From positions 2,497,055 to 2,561,054 of the forward strand of contig NZ_CP082205.1 of the NCBI RefSeq assembly GCF_019856455.1: a DNA stretch of 64,000 nt, in the 5' to 3' direction. This document shows positions 1 to 10,421 of this stretch, in pieces (positions within the stretch are counted from its first letter, which is position 1; each line of letters starts with the position of its first letter). The notes under the pieces are model-generated. The model worked only from the letters and a program-made list of their open reading frames with translations, did not search any database and was not told the origin of the DNA. This DNA is from Streptococcus suis (GTDB taxonomy: Bacteria > Bacillota > Bacilli > Lactobacillales > Streptococcaceae). The position numbers and the translations under genes were made by a program.

Positions 1-798
1 TTGACTGAAGCTCCTAAGACATTTGCAGAACTTGAAACACTTGCTAAAGATAGCAAATACGCCTTCGAAGGAGAAGCTGGTAAAACAACTGCCTTCCTTG
101 CTGACTGGACAAACTTCTACTACACTTACGGACTTCTAGCTGGTTACGGTGGCTACGTATTTGGCGAAAACGGTACTGATCCAAAAGACATCGGACTTGC
201 TAATGAAGGTGCCATCAAAGCGATTGAATACGCTAAAACTTGGTATGAAAAATGGCCTCAAGGTCTTCAAGACGGTACTGCTGCAAACAACTTGATTAAC
301 ACTCAATTTACAGATGGTAAAGCAGCTGCTATTATCGAAGGACCTTGGAAAGCAGCTTCATATAAAGAAGCTGGCGTAAACTATGGTGTAGCAACAATCC
401 CAACTCTTGTAAACGGTAAAAACTACTCAGCATTCGGTGGTGGTAAAGCGTGGGTTGTTCCTACAGGCGCTAAAAACCAAGAAATGGCTCAAAAATTTGT
501 TGACTTCTTGACTGCTACAGACCAACAAAAAGCACTTTACGACGCTACAAACGAAGTTCCAGCTAACACTGAGGCTCGTGAATATGCTGTAAGCAAAAAC
601 GACGAATTGACAACTGCAGTTATCAACCAGTTCGCTTCAGCTCAACCAATGCCAAACATCTCAGAAATGGGTTCAGTTTGGACACCAGCTGGTAACATGC
701 TCTTCGAAGCTGCAAGTGGTGCAAAAGACGCTAAAACTGCTGCAACAGACGCTGTGAAAGCTATTGCAGACGAAATTGCTCAAAAACACAGCAACTAG
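1..798 (+). CDS. malX: Maltodextrin-binding lipoprotein MalX, 3' part
   Basis: This is the C-terminal 265 residues of a type 1 extracellular solute-binding protein, the substrate receptor of the maltodextrin ABC transporter. The gene is cut by the window edge: the TTG at base 1 is an internal codon, and such proteins usually have about 420 residues including a lipoprotein signal. The alternating GxxAA and aromatic segments and the final helix ending IAQKHSN fit a maltose-binding fold. MalC and MalD permease genes follow in the same direction, which supports the substrate assignment. Codon use is strongly biased, as expected for a highly expressed surface receptor. Confidence 0.9.
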   Translation: MTEAPKTFAELETLAKDSKYAFEGEAGKTTAFLADWTNFYYTYGLLAGYGGYVFGENGTDPKDIGLANEGAIKAIEYAKTWYEKWPQGLQDGTAANNLINTQFTDGKAAAIIEGPWKAASYKEAGVNYGVATIPTLVNGKNYSAFGGGKAWVVPTGAKNQEMAQKFVDFLTATDQQKALYDATNEVPANTEAREYAVSKNDELTTAVINQFASAQPMPNISEMGSVWTPAGNMLFEAASGAKDAKTAATDAVKAIADEIAQKHSN

Positions 799-813
799 TC
801 AAGTTTAAAGTTG

Positions 814-846
814 GACTGGGAGTTCCTCCCAGTCTACTTTATTACT
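814..846 (+). terminator. Partial terminator between malX and malC
   Basis: An 8-bp perfect stem (GACTGGGA / TCCCAGTC) with a 5-base loop is followed by a weak T-rich stretch. Its place between the receptor gene and the permease genes suggests an attenuator that keeps malX expression above malC and malD. That role is inferred. Confidence 0.6.
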
Positions 847-910
847 TAACGATAAACTGAATAGATAAAATCGACCATCTATTCAGAAACTATATAAGGA
901 GACTATGACT

Positions 911-2200
911 ATGAAACAAAATCCAGGTAAGGCACTCCTTTTGTCCCTGATCCCTGGTCTCGGACAAATCTACAATAAACAAAAAGCCAAAGGATACATC
1001 TTTTTGGGTGTTACCCTTGCCTTCCTTGTTTATTTTATTGCAATTGCAGCTGGTGAATTAGGCAACTTGATTACCCTCGGTAGTGTTCGTGGACAAGATA
1101 ATTCACTATTCATGCTGATTCGCGGTTCTTTCCATTTGATTATCACGGTTGTCTATCTCGCTTTCTATGCACTCAACCTAAAAGATGCACGTGATACCGC
1201 GAAACGATGGAATTCAGGGATGTCAGTGGCTACCACATTAAAAGAAATGGTAAAAGGTATCTATGAGAATGGTTTCCCATATCTCTTGATTATCCCATCA
1301 TATATTGCGATGACCTTTGCTATCATCTTCCCAGTTGTCGTTACATTGTTTATCGCCTTTACAAACTACGACTTCAAACACCTGCCACCAGGTGCCTTGT
1401 TGGATTGGATTGGTATTACTAACTTTACAAACATCTGGAAACTAAGCACATTCCGTACAGCATTTGGCTCAGTACTTGGCTGGACAATTATCTGGGCACT
1501 CTGCGCTTCAACAGCTCAAATTGTTATCGGTATCTTAACAGCCATCATCGCAAATCAGCCATTCATCAAAGGAAAACGCATCTTCGGTGTTATCTTCTTG
1601 CTCCCATGGGCTGTTCCTGCCTTCGTAACTATCTTGACTTTTAGTAACATGTTCAACGATAGTGTCGGCGCTATTAACACACAGGTATTGCCATTCCTGA
1701 GCAAATTCCTACCATTCATCGATAATTTCCTTATCCCTTGGAAGACCGACCCGTTCTGGACTAAAGTTGCTCTCATTATGATGCAGGCTTGGCTTGGTTT
1801 CCCTTATATCTATGTTTTGACCTTAGGTATTTTGCAATCCATTCCAAACGACTTGTATGAAGCTGCTTACATTGATGGTGCAAGTGCCATTCAAAAATTC
1901 CGTAACATCACCCTTCCGATGATTTTAGCAGTAGCAGCTCCAACACTAATCAGTCAATACACCTTCAACTTCAACAACTTCTCTATCATCTACCTCTTCA
2001 ACAATGGTGGTCCTGGTAGCGTCGGTGGTGGAGCAGGTTCAACTGACATCTTGATTTCATGGATTTATAAATTAACCACAGGTACATCACCTCAATACTC
2101 AATGGCGGCAGCAGTTACATTGATTATCTCAATGATTGTCATCAGTATTTCCATGATTGCCTTCAAAAAACTAAATGCTTTTGAAATGGAGGATGTATAA
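911..2200 (+). CDS. malC: Maltodextrin ABC transporter permease MalC (MalF type)
   Basis: Inner-membrane permease subunit for maltodextrin import. It has an N-terminal cytoplasmic and hydrophobic region, several membrane segments, and the permease EAA loop ([14 protein letters not shown], about residues 315-330) that contacts the ATPase. An upstream ATG at 905 lies only 3 bases from the AGGAG at 897-901, whereas the ATG at 911 has 9-base spacing, so 911 is preferred, giving 429 residues. The stop is followed within 2 bases by the malD start, so the two are translationally close. No ATPase gene is present here; a shared MsmK-type ATPase encoded elsewhere is the usual streptococcal arrangement. 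Confidence 0.92.
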   Translation: MKQNPGKALLLSLIPGLGQIYNKQKAKGYIFLGVTLAFLVYFIAIAAGELGNLITLGSVRGQDNSLFMLIRGSFHLIITVVYLAFYALNLKDARDTAKRWNSGMSVATTLKEMVKGIYENGFPYLLIIPSYIAMTFAIIFPVVVTLFIAFTNYDFKHLPPGALLDWIGITNFTNIWKLSTFRTAFGSVLGWTIIWALCASTAQIVIGILTAIIANQPFIKGKRIFGVIFLLPWAVPAFVTILTFSNMFNDSVGAINTQVLPFLSKFLPFIDNFLIPWKTDPFWTKVALIMMQAWLGFPYIYVLTLGILQSIPNDLYEAAYIDGASAIQKFRNITLPMILAVAAPTLISQYTFNFNNFSIIYLFNNGGPGSVGGGAGSTDILISWIYKLTTGTSPQYSMAAAVTLIISMIVISISMIAFKKLNAFEMEDV

Positions 2201-2201
2201 G

Positions 2202-3044
2202 ATGAAAGTATCTGTAAAAACTAGACGCATACTCAATCAGACCTTAACCTATCTCTATCTGATTGTTCTGTCTGTTATCATCATCTATCCTCTCTTGATT
2301 ACAATCATGTCCGCCTTCAAGTCTGGTAACGTGGTTGCCTTCAAATTGGATAGCAATATCAACTTTACACTAGATAATTTCAGTAAGCTCTTTAGCGAGA
2401 CTCTATACGGAACCTGGTACCTCAATACGCTTATCATTGCTCTCTTGACAATGGTTATTCAAACAAGTATAGTGGTACTAGCGGGTTACGCTTATAGTCG
2501 CTATAACTTCATCGCTCGTAAGCAGAGTTTGGTCTTCTTCTTGATTATCCAAATGGTACCAACCATGGCTGCTCTTACCGCCTTCTTCGTTATGGCCCTC
2601 ATGCTCAATGCGCTCAACCAAAGCTGGTTCCTCATCTTCCTTTATGTCGGTGGTGGTATCCCAATGAACGCTTGGCTCATGAAAGGCTACTTCGATACGG
2701 TGCCAATCTCACTTGATGAATCTGCAAAACTAGACGGTGCCGGTCACTTCAGACGTTTCTGGCAAATCGTCCTCCCACTCGTTCGTCCAATGATTGCTGT
2801 ACAAGCGCTCTGGGCCTTTATGGGACCTTTTGGAGATTACATCCTATCCAAATTCTTGCTTCGTGAAAAAGAATTCTATACTGTAGCTGTCGGCCTTCAA
2901 ACCTTCATCAGTGATGTGAAGAATATGAAGATTGCCTACTTTGCGGCAGGTGCCATTCTTATTGCCCTCCCTATCAGTATCCTATTCTTCTTCCTACAAA
3001 AGAACTTTGTATCTGGTTTAACAAGCGGTGGCGACAAGGGATAA
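2202..3044 (+). CDS. malD: Maltodextrin ABC transporter permease MalD (MalG type)
   Basis: Second membrane permease subunit of the maltodextrin importer, 280 residues. It shows about six membrane segments and an EAA loop ([16 protein letters not shown], around residue 171). The start is set by GGAGG at 2188-2192, nine bases before the ATG at 2202; an earlier in-frame ATG at 2175 lies inside malC and has no such site. It would pair with MalC to form the channel receiving sugar from MalX. Confidence 0.92.
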   Translation: MKVSVKTRRILNQTLTYLYLIVLSVIIIYPLLITIMSAFKSGNVVAFKLDSNINFTLDNFSKLFSETLYGTWYLNTLIIALLTMVIQTSIVVLAGYAYSRYNFIARKQSLVFFLIIQMVPTMAALTAFFVMALMLNALNQSWFLIFLYVGGGIPMNAWLMKGYFDTVPISLDESAKLDGAGHFRRFWQIVLPLVRPMIAVQALWAFMGPFGDYILSKFLLREKEFYTVAVGLQTFISDVKNMKIAYFAAGAILIALPISILFFFLQKNFVSGLTSGGDKG

Positions 3045-3055
3045 CCCTGTCCCAC

Positions 3056-3076
3056 CTTTTCCCTTTTTAGGGAAAA
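3056..3076 (+). terminator. Hairpin after malD
   Basis: The short inverted repeat TTTTCCC / GGGAAAA lies between malD and malA and lacks a good T-tract. It may slow or process the transcript rather than end it. Confidence 0.3.
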
Positions 3077-3103
3077 CATTGATATTTATGAAAGGTCCAA
3101 CGA

Positions 3104-3886
3104 ATGCTCCCATATCCTTTTTCCTATTTTTCTAGTATCTTCTCTCCAAGAAATATGTTTGCCAATCGTAGACTAATGAACCTTTGGCAACGGTTGTTTA
3201 CAACGCTTTTTTTAGTGGCGCTCTTGCTCATTCCGAGCTCCCTACAGACTGTCAATCTCGAAACTTATCCTTTAGAAAATTTCGTAGAAGGTATCTATGC
3301 ACCTCTGACAGATCAGGTCGTAGATGACCTCCGTCAACATGCAGTCATTGAAAACAACCACCTAACCTATACTGGAAATACTAACTGGGAGCAAGTGACA
3401 TTTGGTGATACCGTTAGCTCTAGTTCTGACTTTACTTATCAATTCACCAATCAGTCTCTGACTATTCGTAAAGGAAGTGATATTCTAAGCGAATTGACTT
3501 ATGAAGGTTTGAATACTGACGATTTTGCTAGTAAGGAGACCTTGACTGCAACCATCTCTAAAAAATGGTATCAAGCCAACCGAGCAGCTGTCGGACTGTC
3601 CATCACTCTTATTTCGACCTTTATTTTAATAACAAACCTACTCTTCATCCTACTAGGAGCCAGCTTCTTCCTCTTTTTGACTAAAAAGTCTCGTTTCTTC
3701 CATTTTGAAACGTTTGCAGAGTGCTATAATTTTGCTCTCAACTGTCTGGACCTGCCTACTCTTATAGCCTGTCTAATTGGACTATTTGGTCAACCTGTGA
3801 CTACCCTTCTGACCATACAAAATATCCTATTTGTGCTATGCTTGTCATGGGTATTTTTCAAAACAAAATTCAGAGATGAAATCTAG
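3104..3886 (+). CDS. malA: Maltodextrin utilisation membrane protein MalA (DUF1189 type)
   Basis: A 260-residue membrane protein with one hydrophobic segment near residues 30-45, an extracytoplasmic middle region, and about three hydrophobic segments in the C-terminal half. It matches the streptococcal MalA (DUF1189) protein by gene position between malD and malR and by overall layout. Its biochemical role is not established; a modulating role in maltodextrin uptake is inferred from the neighbours only. AAAGG about 10 bases upstream supports the start at 3104. The malR start lies 9 bases after the stop, so the genes are co-transcribed. Confidence 0.8.
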   Translation: MLPYPFSYFSSIFSPRNMFANRRLMNLWQRLFTTLFLVALLLIPSSLQTVNLETYPLENFVEGIYAPLTDQVVDDLRQHAVIENNHLTYTGNTNWEQVTFGDTVSSSSDFTYQFTNQSLTIRKGSDILSELTYEGLNTDDFASKETLTATISKKWYQANRAAVGLSITLISTFILITNLLFILLGASFFLFLTKKSRFFHFETFAECYNFALNCLDLPTLIACLIGLFGQPVTTLLTIQNILFVLCLSWVFFKTKFRDEI

Positions 3887-3895
3887 GAGGTCTAT

Positions 3896-4879
3896 ATGCG
3901 TGCAACCATCAAAGATGTGGCTAAATTAGCTGGTGTCTCGCCATCTACCGTTACCCGCGTCATTCAAAACAGCTCTGCTATTAGTCAAAAAACAAAAGAC
4001 CTAGTTAGAAAGGCTATGGCGGACCTCAACTACCATCCAAACCTCAACGCTCGAAGCCTAGTTTCTAGCTATACACAGGTTATCGGACTGGTTTTGCCAG
4101 ATGACTCGGATGTTTTCTATCAAAACCCCTTCTTCCCTACTGCCTTACGAGGAATTTCTCAAGTTGCGGCAGATCATAATTATGCCATCCAAATCTCCAC
4201 AGGAAAGAATGAAGAACAACGTCTAGAAGCGATTTCTCAGATGGTCTACGGCAAACGAGTGGACGGCCTCATCTTCCTCTATTCCAAGCCCGACGATCCA
4301 TTGGTACAATTAGCTATCCAACACAAATTCCCCTTCCTCATTCTTGGTAAGGCGGATTCTCCATTCATATCACTAGTTGATAATGATAATATCCAGGCCG
4401 GCTTTGAAGCTACCAACTACTTCATCAATAAAGGTTACAAAAACATTGCCTTCGTCGCTGGTAACAAAGAGTTAGTCGTATCTCAAGACCGTTATACTGG
4501 TTACAAGAACGCCCTTAAATCGCACAATATTCCCCTGGATGAAAACAAGGTCAAGTTTGTGTCTGGCTTCCTTCTCGAAGACAGTGCCTATAAAATTTCT
4601 AAGAAATTACTCAAACAAGACCTGGATGCAATCGTCACAACCGACACTTCCGTTGCCGAAGGTGTTGTCAAATATCTCAACGAAGTCGGAGTCAAACTTC
4701 CTATCATTTCTTTTGACTCCGTCAAGCCAAAACTAGATATTGAAGCCTACGTTGACGTCCACGCTATTAAGCTAGGACGCGTCGCATTCAATACTCTGCA
4801 CCAAATCATCAATGACAACAAGGAAGACAAGCAAGTCTGCTACCGACGTGTCATTCCACATACCATCACCGAACTCTAA
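3896..4879 (+). CDS. malR: Maltose operon repressor MalR (LacI family)
   Basis: A LacI/GalR-type regulator of 327 residues. Residues 3-22 (IKDVAKLAGVSPSTVTRVIQ) are the DNA-binding helix-turn-helix with hinge, and the rest is the periplasmic-binding-like effector domain. GGAGG lies directly upstream of the ATG. In streptococci MalR represses the malXCD and glucan-degradation genes and is released by maltose or maltodextrins; its position inside this cluster supports that assignment. Its operators would be upstream of malX, outside the window, so none can be shown here. Confidence 0.9.
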   Translation: MRATIKDVAKLAGVSPSTVTRVIQNSSAISQKTKDLVRKAMADLNYHPNLNARSLVSSYTQVIGLVLPDDSDVFYQNPFFPTALRGISQVAADHNYAIQISTGKNEEQRLEAISQMVYGKRVDGLIFLYSKPDDPLVQLAIQHKFPFLILGKADSPFISLVDNDNIQAGFEATNYFINKGYKNIAFVAGNKELVVSQDRYTGYKNALKSHNIPLDENKVKFVSGFLLEDSAYKISKKLLKQDLDAIVTTDTSVAEGVVKYLNEVGVKLPIISFDSVKPKLDIEAYVDVHAIKLGRVAFNTLHQIINDNKEDKQVCYRRVIPHTITEL

Positions 4880-4888
4880 CTTAGAAAG

Positions 4889-4902
4889 GAGCCTTTTGGC
4901 TC
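4889..4902 (+). promoter_or_regulatory. Hairpin overlapping the pullulanase ribosome binding site
   Basis: GAGCC-TTTT-GGCTC forms a 5-bp stem ending one base before the pullulanase ATG. It includes the last three bases of the AAGGAG ribosome binding site (4886-4891). The sequence spacing to the ATG is a long 11 bases. The hairpin could mask the site, or shorten the effective spacing. Confidence 0.4.
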
Positions 4903-6954
4903 ATGGCATTACGACAATTCCAAGCATTCCTTGATGATGTAGCAACTATTCGCTTGGTCATGGAAAAACGATTCGACTCCGAACATATGAGCTTCTCACT
5001 CGAATCAAATGATGCTACGTCTCAACTTTCTATCCATTCCTGTCTAGAAGTAGACAATCTCGTTATCTATTATCTAACCAGCCTCCATGCATTGACATTG
5101 GATAAGGACTATACCATCTACGACCAGGACCGTAATAAAGCTGAACTCGGCTATGGTCATATCGTTCGCTCTACACTTTTTGAACAAAGTTATACATACA
5201 ATGGCCAAGACTTGGGAGCAACCTATCGACCAGAGGCAACAACCTTTAAGTTATGGGCACCTATTTCTAAGCAAGTTTTTCTTGTTCTAGAAGGAAACCC
5301 ACATGCAATGACTAAGGGAGCAAAAGGAGTTTGGGAAATTACTGTTGGAGGAGACCTAGAAGCGCACAGCTATCACTATCTCCACAAAGTAAACGGTGAA
5401 TGGATTTCCGTTCACGATCCCTACGCCCTGTCTTCCACAGCCAACTCAGGTGACAGCTACGTTATCAATCCAGATAAACTTCATAAAACTCGTCGCGCTA
5501 AGACCCAACGACCTATCTCTCAGGCCATTCTCTATGAAATGAGCGTCCGAGATTTCTCATGGCAAAAAGAAGCTGGTTTCAAGCATCGCAGTCAATTTCT
5601 TGGCTTGACAGAGTCTCCTACCATGGATGGAATGAAGCTAGGAATGGATTACATCAGAGAACTAGGCGTTACCCATATTCAATTATTGCCTGTTTATGAT
5701 TTTGGTAGTGTGGATGAAAATAAACCCCAAGCTGTTTACAACTGGGGCTACGACCCTATGCAATACAATCTGCCAGAAGGTTCCTATTCTAGCCAACCAA
5801 ACGATCCTTACGCACGTATTCTAGAGCTACAAGAAGCTATCCAGGCCTACCATGATGCAGATATTTCAGTTATTATGGACGTTGTTTACAACCACGTCTA
5901 TCATGCTGAAAAGTACGCATTTGAGCTCATCGTTCCAGGCTACTTCTATCGCTATGATGACCACGGCATGCGAACAGACGGGACATTCTGCGGTAACGAT
6001 GTTGCCAGCGAGCGCAGTATGGTCCGCAACTACATCAAACAATCCCTTCGCCAATGGCTAGAACTCTATGGTTTTGATGGCTTCCGTTTCGACCTTATGG
6101 GTATTTTAGATAGCGAAACAATCAACCAGATTCAAACTGAATTATCTGCCATTCACCCAAATGTCTACCTCTATGGTGAAGGATGGAAAATGGCAACAGG
6201 CCTCGAATTTGAAAAGCTGGCTCACCAGTACAATGCAGAGCAGTTACCTGAAATCAGTTTCTTCAATGACGATTACCGTGATACCTTTAAGAAACTCTTG
6301 CTCAATCCAAACCGTCTAGTAGATAAGCAATTGCACGAAAAGGTACAACATCTCCTGACTGGTAGCCGATTAAGCCATTTCTTAACGCCTCAACAGTCCC
6401 TCAACTACATCGAATGCCATGATAATGCTACAGCATTTGACTATTTCCATATTGAGAATCCAAACTGGACACCTCAACAGCAGAAACGTGCTGCAAGTTT
6501 TGGTCTCCAGCTCATCTTAATCTCTCAGGGTATGGCCTTCATTCACAGCGGACAGGAATTTTTCCGTACAAAAGATGAAATAGATAATACTTACAATGTC
6601 CCTGACCGTATCAACCGTCTGGAGTGGACACGAGCTATTCGTTATAGGGAACATATCGAGTTCATTCAGGAATTAATTACCTTCCGCAAAAATAATCCAA
6701 TACTCAGCCAGGATAACTACGAAAGTATTCAAGAAACTTGTGATTTCTACTGGTTAACTGAATATGTTCTTCGCTATCAAGTAACAAGTGAAGAAAAGAC
6801 CGTTCAATTTATCATCAACTTTGCGGATAGCGACTTTACCTATGAACGTGAAAAAGATAAGGTAGTTCTCTACAACTATCCTCCAGTCGAAGAGCGTGAT
6901 CAGCAAGAAATCACGATTGCAGGACAGAGTATTTGCATTTTAGAAGACAAATAA
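4903..6954 (+). CDS. pulA: Type I pullulanase (glycoside hydrolase family 13)
   Basis: Hydrolyses alpha-1,6 branch links in pullulan, glycogen-derived limit dextrins and branched maltodextrins. The 683-residue protein has an N-terminal carbohydrate-binding region, then the GH13 barrel with the type I signature YNWGYDP, region I (DVVYNHVY), the nucleophile Asp at about 397 (GFRFDLMG), the acid Glu at about 426 (YGEGW) and the transition-state Asp at about 507 (ECHDN). There is no signal peptide or LPXTG anchor, so it should be cytoplasmic, unlike the large cell-wall pullulanases of streptococci. It follows malR by 23 bases and fits debranching of imported maltodextrins. Confidence 0.92.
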   Translation: MALRQFQAFLDDVATIRLVMEKRFDSEHMSFSLESNDATSQLSIHSCLEVDNLVIYYLTSLHALTLDKDYTIYDQDRNKAELGYGHIVRSTLFEQSYTYNGQDLGATYRPEATTFKLWAPISKQVFLVLEGNPHAMTKGAKGVWEITVGGDLEAHSYHYLHKVNGEWISVHDPYALSSTANSGDSYVINPDKLHKTRRAKTQRPISQAILYEMSVRDFSWQKEAGFKHRSQFLGLTESPTMDGMKLGMDYIRELGVTHIQLLPVYDFGSVDENKPQAVYNWGYDPMQYNLPEGSYSSQPNDPYARILELQEAIQAYHDADISVIMDVVYNHVYHAEKYAFELIVPGYFYRYDDHGMRTDGTFCGNDVASERSMVRNYIKQSLRQWLELYGFDGFRFDLMGILDSETINQIQTELSAIHPNVYLYGEGWKMATGLEFEKLAHQYNAEQLPEISFFNDDYRDTFKKLLLNPNRLVDKQLHEKVQHLLTGSRLSHFLTPQQSLNYIECHDNATAFDYFHIENPNWTPQQQKRAASFGLQLILISQGMAFIHSGQEFFRTKDEIDNTYNVPDRINRLEWTRAIRYREHIEFIQELITFRKNNPILSQDNYESIQETCDFYWLTEYVLRYQVTSEEKTVQFIINFADSDFTYEREKDKVVLYNYPPVEERDQQEITIAGQSICILEDK

Positions 6955-7030
6955 GACTTTAGACCGATGAAACACGATATAGTCTGAGGTATACTATAGT
7001 CAATCCTAAATATTTTTCATAATCTCCTTA

Positions 7031-7062
7031 AAACTCACTGGTCACTCTGGTGAGTTTTTTTG
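7031..7062 (+). terminator. Terminator after pulA
   Basis: AACTCAC / GTGAGTT stem followed by a run of seven T. It lies about 75 bases after the pullulanase stop and faces the convergent nrdI gene. Confidence 0.85.
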
Positions 7063-7105
7063 TGTGACCAAAAAACAACCCAGCATAAAGCTGAGTTGAG
7101 GCTCT

Positions 7106-7558
7106 TTACATCAATCCCATTATCTTCCGACCAATGCGTTCAATGTCATTCTGCATTCCTCTGAGTTCAAAGGTGTCTATAACAGGAAAATCAAATCGCT
7201 CAGCATATTGCTTGGCAGTCAGACAATATTGGTTGTTAAAATTGCGGTTACCTGAGCCAACAACACCCAGACAGAGCTCTGCATTGGTCCCCAAAGCGAT
7301 AAAATCTCCGAGAGGATTGGTCAGAATTTCCACATCTCCGTTGTCCACTCCATTTCCACCTTCTAAGTAGGTTGGCAAAAAGGCGACAAAGGGTGCATCT
7401 AGCTGATAGAAAGGAATATCTTGCTTGACCAAATCTTTGACATGAACTAGCTCAATCTCCCAGTCAGTTTGAAATTGGAAAAAGGACTTTAGATGTTTCA
7501 CAAAACTCTCTGTATTGCCACTCAAACTGATATAAACCAAATATATTTTCTTCTTCAT
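7106..7558 (-). CDS. nrdI: NrdI-type flavodoxin of class Ib ribonucleotide reductase
   Basis: A 150-residue flavodoxin-fold protein with the FMN loop SLSGNTESF at about residues 11-19 and the conserved GSGNRNFNNQYCLTA segment typical of NrdI. NrdI supplies oxidant to build the dimanganese-tyrosyl radical cofactor of NrdF. It stands alone here, without nrdE or nrdF beside it. GAGG at 7565-7568 supports the ATG at 7558. Two NrdR-like boxes overlap its promoter, which strongly supports a ribonucleotide-reductase role over a generic flavodoxin. Confidence 0.88.
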   Translation of the reverse strand: MKKKIYLVYISLSGNTESFVKHLKSFFQFQTDWEIELVHVKDLVKQDIPFYQLDAPFVAFLPTYLEGGNGVDNGDVEILTNPLGDFIALGTNAELCLGVVGSGNRNFNNQYCLTAKQYAERFDFPVIDTFELRGMQNDIERIGRKIMGLM

Positions 7559-7570
7559 ACATTTCCTCTT

Positions 7571-7627
7571 TATAATAAAAACACTACATGTAGACTGTAA
7601 ATACTATTTTACTCCTACATGTAGTGT
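7571..7627 (-). promoter_or_regulatory. nrdI promoter with paired NrdR boxes
   Basis: Two copies of a CTACATGTAG-centred palindrome lie at 7581-7596 (ACACTACATGTAGACT) and 7612-7627 (CTCCTACATGTAGTGT), 31 bases apart, that is three helical turns. This fits the known paired NrdR-box arrangement (acaCwAtATaTwGtgt). On the minus strand a TTTACA -35 and TATTAT -10 with 18-base spacing bracket the first box, so NrdR binding would block polymerase. Confidence 0.8.
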
Positions 7628-7634
7628 TTGTCAA

Positions 7635-8567
7635 TCAGTCACTTTCCACAAACCGACCAATAATATTGACGTTGTCAGCTACCGATACAAAGGCTTGAGG
7701 ATCTGCTTTTTTCATAATTTGCTTAAATTCACTAAACTCCGCACGCGTGATAATAGTAATCAGTACCGTTTTTTGCTCATGGTTATAAGCACCCTCAGCA
7801 CCGTTGATAATGGTCACACCGCGATTGAGCTTCTTATGGATTTTTTTGATAACTCGTTCTGGTTGATTGGTAATAATCATAGCCTGCATCCGCTTTTGCT
7901 TGACATAGATTGCATCTGTCATGCGGCTGGAGATAAACAGCGCAACCATTGAATACAGGGCATATTGCCAGCCAAAGGTCATCCCTGCAATCAACATAAT
8001 CAGGATGTTGACAATCAAGGAAATGGCTCCAACTTGACGTCCCGTCTTCTTGCGAATAATAATAGAGACAATATCAGTACCACCACTGGATACATTGTTC
8101 CTAAGCGCAAAGCCAATCCCAGTTCCCAGCATGAGACCACCGAAAATAGCATTGACTAACGGATCCGTCGTCAGGGTAACTGGCGGCATAAATTGGATAA
8201 AGAAAGAACTGAAGGATACCGTAATAAAGGTAAAGATAGTAAATTTATAACCAATTTTATACCAAGCTAAGATAAGCAAGGGAATGTTCAGGCCATAGTA
8301 GACCACCGCAATCGGTACATTCCAACCAGCGTAAGAAGCTGCCAGAGCAGAAACAATCTGTGCAAGACCAGTAACTCCAGACGAATAGACATTCCCTGGT
8401 CGAAAGAAAAAATTGACTGCAATACTAGATAGGAGCCCATAAATAATGGACCCCGATATCCGTTCAGCATATTTTTCCCGAGAAATTCCCAAAATGACCG
8501 ACCAAAACTTATTCTTTCTGGCCATTCTTATCAAGCGTACACGCTGTTTTCTGAAAAATTTATTCAT
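7635..8567 (-). CDS. YitT family membrane protein (DUF161/DUF2179)
   Basis: About 310 residues with five or six membrane segments, then a soluble C-terminal DUF2179 domain of about 80 residues (from [17 protein letters not shown]). The family has no firmly established transport substrate. The ATG at 8567 overlaps the aspS stop, implying translational coupling; a TTG two codons earlier is also possible and no strong ribosome binding site is seen for either. A second member of the family lies at 54840-55712. Confidence 0.8.
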   Translation of the reverse strand: MNKFFRKQRVRLIRMARKNKFWSVILGISREKYAERISGSIIYGLLSSIAVNFFFRPGNVYSSGVTGLAQIVSALAASYAGWNVPIAVVYYGLNIPLLILAWYKIGYKFTIFTFITVSFSSFFIQFMPPVTLTTDPLVNAIFGGLMLGTGIGFALRNNVSSGGTDIVSIIIRKKTGRQVGAISLIVNILIMLIAGMTFGWQYALYSMVALFISSRMTDAIYVKQKRMQAMIITNQPERVIKKIHKKLNRGVTIINGAEGAYNHEQKTVLITIITRAEFSEFKQIMKKADPQAFVSVADNVNIIGRFVESD

Positions 8568-10311
8568 TTTCAAGTGTAATGTTTAAAGCTAATTCCTCTA
8601 ATTGTGCTGATACAACCGTACTTGGTGCCTGTGTCATCGGATCAGATGCCTTGTTATTCTTCGGAAAGGCGATAACTTCACGAATGTTATCCTCACCAGC
8701 CAATAACATGACAAAGCGGTCCAAACCGATAGCCAATCCACCATGTGGTGGGAAGCCGTAGTCCATAGCTTCTAGCAAGAAACCAAACTGCTCATGCGCA
8801 TCTTCAGCAGAGAAGCCAAGCGCCTTGAACATCCGTTCCTGCATGTCTTTTTGGTTGATACGAAGGCTACCGCCACCGAGCTCATAACCGTTTAGAACAA
8901 TGTCATAGGCAACTGCACGCACCTGCGCCAAATCACCATCCAAATGATGAGCTGTTTCTTCCGTCGGCAAGGTGAATGGGTGGTGGGCACTCGTATAGCG
9001 ACCTTCTTCTTCAGACCACTCAAACATTGGCCAATCCACAATCCAGAGGAAGTTGAACTTACTTTCGTCAATCAAACCTTGCTCTTTTGCCAAGCGATTA
9101 CGCAAGGCACCCAGGGTATTGTTGGCAACTTCCAATTCATCTGCCACAAAGAGAACCAAGTCCTTGTCTTCAAGTTGTAAACTTGCTGTCAAGTTTGCTG
9201 TAATGTCTGTCAAGAACTTGGCAACTGGGCCAGCTAGTTCTCCCTGGTCAACTTTGACCCAAGCAAGTCCCTTAGCACCAAATTGTTTAGCGTATTCTGT
9301 TAATTTATCAATATCTTTACGTGAGTAGCTATCCGCCGCACCCTTGACAACAATGGCTTTGACAACTGGTGCTTCTGAGAAGACTTTGAAGTCAACTTCC
9401 TTGACAGTATCTGTCAAGTCTTGCAAGAGCATGTCAAAACGAGTATCTGGCTTGTCTGAACCATAGAAGTTCATAGCATGGTCGTAGGCCATACGAGGGA
9501 ATGGCAAGGTCACATCGATTCCTTTGGTATCTTTCAAGACCTTAGCAATCAAGCCTTCTACGATGTCTTGGATTTCAACCTCATTCAAGAATGAGGTTTC
9601 CAAGTCAACCTGTGTAAACTCAGGTTGGCGGTCACCACGCAAATCTTCATCACGGAAACACTTAACGATTTGGTAATAACGGTCGAAACCAGCATTCATT
9701 AAAAGCTGCTTAGTAATCTGTGGACTTTGTGGAAGGGCATAGAAGTGACCTTTTGACACACGAGATGGCACCAAGTAATCACGCGCACCTTCTGGCGTTG
9801 ACTTGGTCAACATTGGTGTTTCCACATCTATAAATTCCAAGTCATCCAAGTAGTTGCGAATGCTGTGGGTTACAGCCGCACGCAATTTGAAGTTGTTAAG
9901 CATTTCTGGACGACGAAGATCCAAATAACGGTAACGAAGACGAGTGTCATCGCTGGCTTCAATGCCATCCTTGATTTCAAAAGGTGTTGTCTTAGCTGTA
10001 TTAAGTACTGTCAAGCTGGTTACTTGCAGTTCAACAACTCCTGTTGGGAGGTTGTCATTAGCTTGCTCACGCTCCACAACCGTTCCTGTTACTTCGATAA
10101 CAAACTCGGAACGAAGACTCTCCGCTTTTGCCATCACTTCAGCTTCAACTGACTCAGGGTTAATCACCAATTGCATAATGCCTTCACGGTCACGCAAGTC
10201 AATGAAAATCAGGCCACCCAAGTCACGACGGCGGCCAACCCAACCTTTCAAAGTAATTTCCTGTCCGACATGTTCCTTACGAACACGTCCAGCGTACATA
10301 GAACGTTTCAT
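8560..10311 (-). CDS. aspS: Aspartyl-tRNA synthetase
   Basis: Class II synthetase of 583 residues that charges tRNA-Asp. It has an N-terminal OB-fold anticodon-binding domain (residues 1-110), motif 2 with [16 protein letters not shown] at 219-234, a bacterial GAD insertion domain, and motif 3 GLAIGLDRF near the C terminus. Length is normal for the bacterial type. Its stop overlaps the start of the YitT gene. No T-box is seen upstream. Confidence 0.97.
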   Translation of the reverse strand: MKRSMYAGRVRKEHVGQEITLKGWVGRRRDLGGLIFIDLRDREGIMQLVINPESVEAEVMAKAESLRSEFVIEVTGTVVEREQANDNLPTGVVELQVTSLTVLNTAKTTPFEIKDGIEASDDTRLRYRYLDLRRPEMLNNFKLRAAVTHSIRNYLDDLEFIDVETPMLTKSTPEGARDYLVPSRVSKGHFYALPQSPQITKQLLMNAGFDRYYQIVKCFRDEDLRGDRQPEFTQVDLETSFLNEVEIQDIVEGLIAKVLKDTKGIDVTLPFPRMAYDHAMNFYGSDKPDTRFDMLLQDLTDTVKEVDFKVFSEAPVVKAIVVKGAADSYSRKDIDKLTEYAKQFGAKGLAWVKVDQGELAGPVAKFLTDITANLTASLQLEDKDLVLFVADELEVANNTLGALRNRLAKEQGLIDESKFNFLWIVDWPMFEWSEEEGRYTSAHHPFTLPTEETAHHLDGDLAQVRAVAYDIVLNGYELGGGSLRINQKDMQERMFKALGFSAEDAHEQFGFLLEAMDYGFPPHGGLAIGLDRFVMLLAGEDNIREVIAFPKNNKASDPMTQAPSTVVSAQLEELALNITLENE

Positions 10312-10395
10312 TTTCTTCCTCTTTTACTGATTTTATACTTATTCATTCTACCATAAAATGGCTGATTTTTGGGGGAAATTGCCGAGAAAAATCGA

Positions 10396-10421
10396 AAAAC
10401 CAGCCCTAGTTGACTGGTTTA
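10396..10421 (-). terminator. Terminator of the GNAT/aldo-keto reductase operon
   Basis: AAACCAG / CTGGTTT stem whose minus-strand 3' side runs into TTTTT. It overlaps the last codons of the acetyltransferase gene. Confidence 0.65.

Noticed and set aside
1..798. TTG at base 1 as the start of malX
   Set aside because: The protein begins in the middle of the binding-protein fold with no signal peptide; the gene clearly starts outside the window.
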